Below, piece after piece: positions 1 to 5,023 of a stretch of DNA of 5,955 bases (position 1 is its first letter; every line of letters starts with the position of its first letter). This DNA is from Microbacterium sp. GTDB taxonomy: Bacteria > Actinomycetota > Actinomycetes > Actinomycetales > Microbacteriaceae. The translations under genes were made by a program, and so were the position numbers. The DNA is taken from the NCBI GenBank assembly GCA_031286555.1, contig JAITUD010000021.1, positions 1 through 5,955 on the forward strand, read 5' to 3'. The notes under the pieces were generated by a model that saw only the letters and a program-made list of their open reading frames with translations, did not search any database and was not told the DNA's origin.

Positions 1-16
1 CATTGGGAGGGCCCGC

Positions 17-46
17 TGGGCGGAGCGGGCTTGCCCGCTCCGCCCA
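17..46. terminator. Perfect 14-bp inverted repeat, probable intrinsic terminator or intergenic hairpin
   Basis: Arms at 17-30 and 33-46 are perfectly complementary around a 2-base TT centre; the core arm reads GGGCGGAGCGGGC and its mirror GCCCGCTCCGCCC. The stem is almost pure G:C and would be very stable as RNA from either strand. No T-run follows on either side, which is usual for high-GC actinobacterial terminators. It may end a transcript arriving from left of the window. It could equally belong to a dispersed intergenic repeat family together with the hairpins just to its right. Confidence 0.5.
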
Positions 47-57
47 ACGGGAGGGTC

Positions 58-143
58 CCACTCTGCGAGCGCAGGGACCACCCCATCCCGCGACCCACCC
101 CCACTCTGCGGGCGCAGGGAGCCTCTCCTCCCGCGACCCCCCC
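58..143. repeat. 43-bp direct tandem repeat, two diverged copies, each with a small hairpin
   Basis: The 20 bases at 58-77 recur at 101-120 with a single difference (A to G at the tenth base). The word TCCCGCGACCC recurs at the same 43-base offset (86-96 and 129-139), so the unit is about 43 bp and is present twice. Each copy contains CTGC-4nt-GCAG (63-74 and 106-117), and the first is enclosed by GGTCC/GGACC (54-58 and 75-79). A shorter match, GGGAGGG at 5-11 and 49-55, hints at an older, more diverged unit to the left that contains the 14-bp hairpin. No coding potential is convincing here. The function is unknown. Confidence 0.65.
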
Positions 144-214
144 ACAACCCAGGCAACGACGAAAGTTCTCCACAGACCCGCAGATCACCGCCACCAGCGT
201 CGGTGCCTCCAGCC
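144..214. other. Remainder of the leader region, no recognisable signal
   Basis: This is a C-rich stretch between the tandem repeat and the first gene. I see no strong Shine-Dalgarno, no clear -10 element of the TANNNT type and no hairpin. A promoter for the downstream gene probably lies here or in the repeats, but I cannot place it. Confidence 0.4.
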
Positions 215-1096
215 ATGATCGACGTCATGAGCCCGCTCAGTCCGACGTCCGTCACGCGCCTCGATACCCGATACCCCCTGCTCTGGCGTGACTCCGACAC
301 CATCCAGTTCGGGCTCGAGAACATCGTCCACGTCGACGCCACGGCCCCCTGGGTCGAGCCCCTCCTCGCCCGTCTCAGCTCGGGCATCCGCCTCTCGACC
401 TTCGACGTCATCGCGCACGCCGTCGGCGCCCCGCGCCAGGACGCACGCGATCTCCTCGCTCTGCTGCACCCGGTGCTGCGCGACGACCCGCCGGCGGCGC
501 CGGAGTTCTGGGTCGAGGGTGTGAACGTCTCAGACGACCGCGCCCTCCCCCGGATGGCCGAGTGCCTGCGCGAGGAGGGTCTGGAGCGCGGCATCCGTGA
601 CGATCCGGATCATGTCGGGGTGATCGTCGTCGAGGGCGCGGCATCCGCACTGCAGTTCGCGAGCTACCTGCGCGACGACGTGCCGCACCTGCCGGTGGCG
701 TTCGAGGCCGCCGCCGCCACGGTCGGACCGCTGGTGCGCCCTGGCGAGACTCCCTGCCTCACCTGCCGCGATGAGCACGAGAGCCGGCGCGACCCCGCCT
801 GGCCGCGGCTGCACACGCAGCTGATCGGGCGCCCGGTCGGCACGATCTCGTCAGCGAGGCTCGCGCAGGCGGCGTCGCTGGTCGCGCGCATCCTGCGAAT
901 GCCCGTCGGCGAGGCGGGGCTGCGCGCGAGGGTCAGCCCCGACGGACGGATCGCATGGCACTCGGTGAGGTTTCACGAAGGATGCCTGTGCCGCGACCTG
1001 TCGTCCCGATCTCCGCAAGGAACCGCGACGGCGCCCGCTCCCCTCGTCCTGCGGTCCGCGCCCACGACAGCGAGAGCGTACGCGCGGCCCGCGTGA
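215..1096 (+). CDS. Cyclodehydratase / ThiF-like (TOMM leader-binding type) protein, orphan
   Basis: This 293-residue protein resembles the actinobacterial family usually annotated as bacteriocin (TOMM) biosynthesis cyclodehydratase or leader-peptide-binding protein. The N-terminal part begins with an RLDTRYPLLWRD-like segment typical of the family. The middle holds a hydrophobic strand (VGVIVVEGA) and then VGPLVRPGETPCLTC. Cys181 and Cys184 (CLTC) and Cys257 and Cys259 (CLC, after HEG) form a CxxC + CxC set expected to bind one structural zinc. No glycine-rich ATP-binding loop of a full E1 enzyme is visible, and no YcaO partner or precursor peptide gene lies in the window. The enzymatic role is therefore unproven and a housekeeping role is possible. 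ATG 215 is chosen by eye; GTG 203 and ATG 227 are alternatives, and none has a clear ribosome binding site. The last 54 codons overlap the opposite helicase gene. Confidence 0.75.
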   Translation: MIDVMSPLSPTSVTRLDTRYPLLWRDSDTIQFGLENIVHVDATAPWVEPLLARLSSGIRLSTFDVIAHAVGAPRQDARDLLALLHPVLRDDPPAAPEFWVEGVNVSDDRALPRMAECLREEGLERGIRDDPDHVGVIVVEGAASALQFASYLRDDVPHLPVAFEAAAATVGPLVRPGETPCLTCRDEHESRRDPAWPRLHTQLIGRPVGTISSARLAQAASLVARILRMPVGEAGLRARVSPDGRIAWHSVRFHEGCLCRDLSSRSPQGTATAPAPLVLRSAPTTARAYARPA

Positions 1097-2654
1097 GGCC
1101 GACGTAGGCGAGGCGGCGCTCCTCGTCGACCTGCTCGAAGGTGGTCGCGTAGGCGATCGGCAGCGCGCCCTCGTTCCATCCGGACAGGTGCACGTGCGGC
1201 CACTCCAGACCCTTCGCCGCGTGCAGGGTCGACAGCGTCACCGTGCGCAGTTCGGGCTCGTGCTGGTCCTTCGCCCTCGCGGTCAGGGTCTCGGCGAAGC
1301 TGCGCAGCGTGGCATCCGCCGGCGCCTCCTCGGCGAGCCGCAGGATCGCGCGCCTGGCCTCCCAGGCGTCGCGCTGCGCGCCGCCGGCCTGGGGCGGCTC
1401 CTCCGTCAGGCCGAGGTTGCGCAGCACATCGCGCACGGTAGGCAGAAACCCGGCCAGCGCCGGGGCGACGGCCGCGGCGCGCAGCGCGAGCACCGCCTGG
1501 CGCACCTCCGGCATGTCGAAGAAGCGGGTGCCTCCGAGCACCGTTGTGGGGATGCCCTGCGCGGCCAGCGCCTGCTGCAGCGGCGCGGACTGCGCGTGCG
1601 CGCGGTACAGCACCGCGATGTCGGCGGGTGAGGCACCGGCCTGGATGCGGGCGGCGATCGCCGCGGCGACGCCCTCAGCCTCTTCGGTCTCGGTGTCGAA
1701 GGCGGTGACCGTCGGGGCCTCGGCGGTGAACGTCTCCCGCGCCGGGGTCAGGGCGAGCGCACCAGGACGCCCCTTCATCAGCGCGTTCGCGACGGCGAGG
1801 ATCGGCGCCTGGGATCGGTAGTTGGTCTCCAGTCGCACGACAGTCGCGTCGGGGTGGCTGCGCTCGAACTCGAGCAGGTACCGCTGCTGCGCGCCCGCGA
1901 AGGAGTAGATCGTCTGGCTGGCGTCGCCGACCACGCAGATGTCGTGCCGGTCCCCCAGCCACAGCTCGAGCAGCCTGTTCTGCAGCGGAGAGACGTCCTG
2001 GTACTCGTCGACCGTGAAGTGCCGGTACTGCTCGTGCACGGCTGCGGCCACCCGCGGCTCGGCCTCGATCATGCCGGCGCAGGCGAGCAGCACGTCCTCG
2101 AAGTCGAGCTGTCGGCGCTCGTCCTTGATCCGCTCATAGGCGTGCATCAGCGCGCTGAGCCGCTCGGCGTCGACGCCGGTGACGGTGCGGCCGAGCTCGA
2201 CGTATCTGTCGACCGAGATCATCGAGACCTTGCGCCACTCGATCTCGGCGGCGATGTCGCGCAGGGTGGCTGTGCTCGGGCGGATCCGCAGTTCATCGGC
2301 GGCCTGCCCGAGCATGCGCACCTTGTTGTTCACGATCGACGGCGCGCTGTCGCCGGCCAACGTGGGCCAGAAGAAGTTCAGCTGCGCGAGGGCGGCGGCG
2401 TGGAAGGTGCGCGCGGCGACGCCCTCGATGCCGAGCGCACGCAGGCGCCCGCGCAGCTCGCCTGCAGCCTTCGCGGTGAACGTCACCGCCATGACGCGGC
2501 CCGGCGAGTACGCGCCGGTGTCGACGCCGTGCGCGATGCGATGCGTGATCACGCGGGTCTTGCCGGTGCCGGCTCCGGCGAGCACGGCCACGGGTCCGCG
2601 CAGCACGGATGCCGCCTCCCGCTGCCTGTCGTCGAGGGCGTCGAGTGCGCTCAC
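933..2654 (-). CDS. uvrD2: UvrD2-like superfamily 1A ATP-dependent DNA helicase, short form
   Basis: This 573-residue 3'-5' DNA helicase has every SF1A motif in order: Q-motif with Gln11, Walker A AGAGTGKT (26-33), Ia around 57-68 (VTFTAKAAGEL), Walker B/II VDEYQD (215-220), III VVGDASQTIYSFAG (241-254), IV LETNYRS (275-281), V TLHAAKGLEW (476-485) and VI YVGLTRA (517-523). The overall length, motif V ending in GLEW, and the position next to nudC point to UvrD2 rather than PcrA/UvrD1. Mycobacterial UvrD2 is about 700 residues and continues into a tetracysteine module and an HRDC domain. This protein stops about 50 residues after motif VI, and its only cysteines are 192 and 240. The start is GTG 2654, overlapping the nudC stop, with GAGGAA upstream. 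Expected role: DNA repair or replication-fork processing. The last 164 bases of the gene overlap the convergent gene. Confidence 0.92.
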   Translation of the reverse strand: MSALDALDDRQREAASVLRGPVAVLAGAGTGKTRVITHRIAHGVDTGAYSPGRVMAVTFTAKAAGELRGRLRALGIEGVAARTFHAAALAQLNFFWPTLAGDSAPSIVNNKVRMLGQAADELRIRPSTATLRDIAAEIEWRKVSMISVDRYVELGRTVTGVDAERLSALMHAYERIKDERRQLDFEDVLLACAGMIEAEPRVAAAVHEQYRHFTVDEYQDVSPLQNRLLELWLGDRHDICVVGDASQTIYSFAGAQQRYLLEFERSHPDATVVRLETNYRSQAPILAVANALMKGRPGALALTPARETFTAEAPTVTAFDTETEEAEGVAAAIAARIQAGASPADIAVLYRAHAQSAPLQQALAAQGIPTTVLGGTRFFDMPEVRQAVLALRAAAVAPALAGFLPTVRDVLRNLGLTEEPPQAGGAQRDAWEARRAILRLAEEAPADATLRSFAETLTARAKDQHEPELRTVTLSTLHAAKGLEWPHVHLSGWNEGALPIAYATTFEQVDEERRLAYVGLTRAARTLSLSWARTAGRGERAPSRFLAEIGTTGRGTGILRETSPSAMRSVRRG

Positions 2655-2666
2655 ACGCGTTCCTCG
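2651..2666 (-). promoter_or_regulatory. nudC-uvrD2 translational coupling site (SD plus GTGA overlap)
   Basis: On the minus strand, GAGGAA (2666-2661) lies six bases before the GTG start of the helicase (2654-2652). That GTG shares the GTGA tetranucleotide with the TGA stop of nudC (2653-2651). This fixes the helicase start and implies that the two proteins are made from one transcript by termination-reinitiation, so uvrD2 expression should follow nudC. Confidence 0.8.
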
Positions 2667-3562
2667 TACCAGTCGATGATGAGCGCCCGGGCGATGGACG
2701 ACGGGCTCGGCAGGCCGACCGGACCCTCGCCGCGCAGCGCGGTCGCGATCTCAGCGCGGGTCAGCCAGCGCACGGCGACGATCTCCTCACCGTCGGCGAC
2801 GGCCTGCTCGTCCACCGCAGTGGCCCGGAAGCCGAGCATGAGCGAACGCGGGTACGGCCAGGGCTGGGACGACACGTAGCGCACGTCCTTCAGGCGGACG
2901 CCCGCCTCTTCGAAGATCTCGCGGTGCACCGTGGTCTCGAGCGACTCCCCCGCCTCGAGGAATCCGGCGAAGGTGGAGTACATCCGGCCCTGCCAGTTGG
3001 CGTTCGCGCCGAGCAGCAGACGCTCGCCGTCCGCGCTCTCGATCGCGACGATGACGGCCGGGTCCGTGCGCGGGAAGTGCTCGCGGCCGCAGGCCGGGCA
3101 GTGCCGCGACCAGCCGGCCTGCCGAAGTTCGGTCTCGGAGCCGCAGGCCGGGCAGAACCGGAAACCGGTCAGCCAGTCGGCGAGGGCGACGGCCTCGATG
3201 AGGAGCTCTGCCTCGACGCCGGCGAGCACACCGCCGGCGTCGCGCACGCCTGACCACACGGCAGAGTCGACGGGCGCAGGGTCGGCGGGCACGGCGTCGA
3301 GGGTGACGGTGTCGGCCGGGGCATCCTCCACGACGGCGAGCAGCACCGGCGTGCCATCAGGGTCGCGGCCGAGCAGCGCCCAATCCCGTGCGCCGACGAC
3401 GTCCGCGGGCGCGACGCGCAGCAGCGCGGCATCGGTCACACGCGCGCGCCGATCGTGGGCGACGATCACGCGCGTCGAGGCATCCGCTCGCAGGCGGTCG
3501 AGGATGCCTGGCTCGGTGCGAAGCTCTCCGGCGCGGTCGAGGAGACCCGGTTCGACGATCAT
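2651..3562 (-). CDS. nudC: NudC, NAD(+) diphosphatase / RNA deNADding Nudix hydrolase
   Basis: The protein has 303 residues, a normal length for actinobacterial NudC. Family knowledge: NudC cleaves NAD(H) to NMN(H) and AMP and removes NAD caps from RNA 5' ends. Seen here: a variable N-terminal domain (about 1-130); a zinc ribbon with Cys137, Cys140, Cys155 and Cys158; and the DPAVI segment that opens the catalytic domain. The Nudix box at 200-222 is complete: Gly200, Glu206, then REIFEEAGV with the metal-binding glutamates of the REUXEE core. The NudC-specific SQPWPYPRS follows at 232-240. All residues expected for activity are present. The start is ATG 3562 with AGAGGG five bases upstream. 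It is the first gene of a two-gene unit with the helicase, and lies divergent from the phosphotransferase-like gene. Confidence 0.95.
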   Translation of the reverse strand: MIVEPGLLDRAGELRTEPGILDRLRADASTRVIVAHDRRARVTDAALLRVAPADVVGARDWALLGRDPDGTPVLLAVVEDAPADTVTLDAVPADPAPVDSAVWSGVRDAGGVLAGVEAELLIEAVALADWLTGFRFCPACGSETELRQAGWSRHCPACGREHFPRTDPAVIVAIESADGERLLLGANANWQGRMYSTFAGFLEAGESLETTVHREIFEEAGVRLKDVRYVSSQPWPYPRSLMLGFRATAVDEQAVADGEEIVAVRWLTRAEIATALRGEGPVGLPSPSSIARALIIDWYEERV

Positions 3563-3567
3563 GTGGT

Positions 3568-3573
3568 CCCTCT
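3568..3573 (-). promoter_or_regulatory. Ribosome binding site of nudC
   Basis: AGAGGG on the minus strand ends five bases before the ATG at 3562-3560. This supports that start; the nearby ATG at 3576-3574 is out of frame. Confidence 0.6.
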
Positions 3574-3591
3574 CATCCCCGGATTCTGCAC

Positions 3592-3607
3592 GGCGGCGGT
3601 TGCCGCC
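3592..3607. repeat. Short inverted repeat in the divergent intergenic region
   Basis: GGCGGC (3592-3597) and GCCGCC (3602-3607) are perfect mirror arms around GGTT. It lies about 30-45 bases upstream of the nudC start, where its promoter should be. Six-base G:C arms arise easily by chance at this composition, so an operator role is only a possibility. Confidence 0.25.
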
Positions 3608-3622
3608 TGGACGGCGGCCTGT

Positions 3623-3634
3623 GCCCGATCGGGC
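3623..3634. promoter_or_regulatory. Perfect 12-bp palindrome, candidate operator
   Basis: GCCCGATCGGGC reads identically on both strands and sits near the middle of the 117-bp region between the divergent nudC and phosphotransferase-like genes, just upstream of the -35 position proposed for the rightward promoter. The placement suits a dimeric regulator acting on one or both genes. No regulator gene lies in the window, and the palindrome could be chance. Confidence 0.3.
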
Positions 3635-3643
3635 GTGGCGTGG

Positions 3644-3680
3644 GCGTCAGGCCCCGGATGCCGACCTAACCTGGAGGGCA
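3644..3680 (+). promoter_or_regulatory. Candidate promoter giving a leaderless or near-leaderless mRNA
   Basis: TAACCT at 3667-3672 fits the actinobacterial -10 consensus TANNNT. It is seven bases before the ATG at 3680, so transcription would begin at or within a base of the start codon. A weak -35 match, GCGTCA (3644-3649), lies 17 bases upstream. A GGAGGG at 3673-3678 is immediately next to the ATG, too close for a standard Shine-Dalgarno, and would be lost from a leaderless transcript. The call rests on pattern and spacing only. Confidence 0.45.
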
Positions 3681-5023
3681 TGGCACGCTCTCCTTTCACT
3701 CTAGTGGCGGCGGTCACAGCCGCACTGCCCGGGGCGGAGGTCACCGGCGCCCGTCCCCTCACTGCCGGCGGAGATGGACGGTTCGACTCGGCCGTGGCCA
3801 CCCTCGCCGACGGTCGTGAGCTGACGATCCGGGTCGCGGACGACGAGGACAGTGCGCGCGAGCTCGCCTCCGAGGCGATCGCGCTTCGCGCGCTGACTGC
3901 CGGTGCCCGCGAGATGCTGCCCTTCCAAGCGCCCGAGTACATCGGTGAGACCCGCATCGGCGACGGTCGTGCGCTGGTCACCGGCCTGCTGCCCGGCTTC
4001 CAGATCGAGGCCTCACAGGTGCCCGCCGGTCGCGGCGCCGCCTGGTCGATCGGCGAGGCGATCGCCGCGACCCACGCCCTTCCGGCGTCCGTCGTGCGCG
4101 GCGGCGGGCTCACTGCCCGCGACGCCGCCGAGGCCCGCGAAGAGGTGCGCCGACTGGTCGAGCGCGCGACGGCGACCGGGCGCGTGCCCGCCCGCCTCGG
4201 CAGCCGCTGGCGTCAGGCCGTGGACGACGACGATCTGTGGCGCTTCGAGTCGACCGTGACCCTCGGCGGCGTGCAGGCCGACTCGTTCCTGTTCGAGGAC
4301 GACGCCGAGCTCGGCCCGCAGGTGGTCGGTCTGGTCGGCTGGCACGGGCTCTCGCTGGGCGACCCCGCGGTGGACCTCGCCTGGCTGTCTGCTGCGAAGG
4401 ACGCCGCCGATGATGTGCACGACGCCTACGGCCGCTCCTCGGCTCACGCGGTGGACTCCGCGCTGCGCGTCCGCGCCCGGCTGCGCGCCGAGCTGGAGTT
4501 CGCGCGCTGGCTGGTGCACGGCGAGGCCGTGCGACGCACAGACATCATCGATGACGCCGCCGCACTGCTGGAGTCGCTCGCCGAGGGCGTGCACGACGAC
4601 CTGCGGGTGTCGGCGGGCGCGACGGCCGACGTCGATTCGGCCCTGGACGCCGCCGGCCGCCTGCCCCAGGTCCCGTCCGTGAGCGTGGACACCTCGATGC
4701 AGACCGACGCGTACCGCCCCGAGGATCTCTGGCAGGTCGAGGAGGATGCCGCAGACGGGCCGTCCGACCAGGACGAGCCCGTCGCGACCACGGCGGACGG
4801 CGCGGAGCAGGAGACCCAGGATCTCGCCGATCTCGATGAGCGCGCCGAGGCCGCAGGCATCACCGGTGTGCGCGGGTCGTCCGGCGACCACGGCACGGCG
4901 AAGGGTCCGAGCAGCACCGGCCGGCCGCTGTCGGAATCCGACGAAGGGCTCGACTCGGCCGAGGAGGCTCAGCGCGCGGCGCGCGCGGCACTCCAGCGCT
5001 GGACCAGCTCGACCTCGGAGTAG
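3680..5023 (+). CDS. Phosphotransferase (APH/macrolide kinase) fold protein, probable pseudokinase with acidic tail
   Basis: This 447-residue protein has the layout of the aminoglycoside/macrolide phosphotransferase family: a loop near GGDGRFDSAVATL (30-42), a beta-3 strand LTIRV with Arg51 where kinases have Lys, a helix around 59-72, the THALP motif (131-135), and GDPAVDLAWL (227-236). The catalytic loop, normally HGDxxxxN, reads LGGVQADS at 195-202, so His, catalytic Asp and Asn are Leu195, Gly197 and Ser202. The metal-binding Asp of the IDW/LDF motif is Gly220 (LVGW). Phosphotransfer is therefore unlikely; a binding or regulatory role is inferred. From about residue 345 the chain is acidic, low-complexity and probably disordered, ending in a predicted amphipathic helix (425-441). 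No cysteine was noticed. ATG 3680 is preferred over upstream frames that invade nudC. The 3' end overlaps the adnB-like gene by 55 bases. An antibiotic-resistance annotation would be misleading. Confidence 0.8.
   Translation: MARSPFTLVAAVTAALPGAEVTGARPLTAGGDGRFDSAVATLADGRELTIRVADDEDSARELASEAIALRALTAGAREMLPFQAPEYIGETRIGDGRALVTGLLPGFQIEASQVPAGRGAAWSIGEAIAATHALPASVVRGGGLTARDAAEAREEVRRLVERATATGRVPARLGSRWRQAVDDDDLWRFESTVTLGGVQADSFLFEDDAELGPQVVGLVGWHGLSLGDPAVDLAWLSAAKDAADDVHDAYGRSSAHAVDSALRVRARLRAELEFARWLVHGEAVRRTDIIDDAAALLESLAEGVHDDLRVSAGATADVDSALDAAGRLPQVPSVSVDTSMQTDAYRPEDLWQVEEDAADGPSDQDEPVATTADGAEQETQDLADLDERAEAAGITGVRGSSGDHGTAKGPSSTGRPLSESDEGLDSAEEAQRAARAALQRWTSSTSE

Noticed and set aside
58..143. 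Tandem repeat considered as a CRISPR fragment
   Set aside because: The two copies are contiguous 43-bp units that share sequence throughout, with no unique spacers and no cas genes.
166..174. TTCTCCACA, one base from a DnaA box (TTATCCACA)
   Set aside because: It is a single imperfect copy with no cluster, no AT-rich unwinding element and no dnaA or dnaN nearby; not an origin.
203..214. GTG 203 as the start of the first gene
   Set aside because: It has no ribosome binding site and adds only four residues; ATG 215 or ATG 227 are equally or more plausible, so 215 is used with stated uncertainty.
1854..2879. Long open frame (341 codons) on the plus strand opposite uvrD2 and nudC
   Set aside because: It is antisense to unmistakable helicase and Nudix motifs, lacks any recognisable domain and reflects the GC-rich codon pattern.
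3455..3679. Upstream extension of the phosphotransferase-like gene into nudC
   Set aside because: The open frame continues upstream, but the extra residues do not resemble the family and would overlap nudC; ATG 3680 starts exactly at the family-like N-terminus and has a matching -10 element.
3680..5023. Macrolide or aminoglycoside resistance gene
   Set aside because: The catalytic HGD and IDW residues are missing and the chromosomal housekeeping context does not suggest an acquired resistance determinant.
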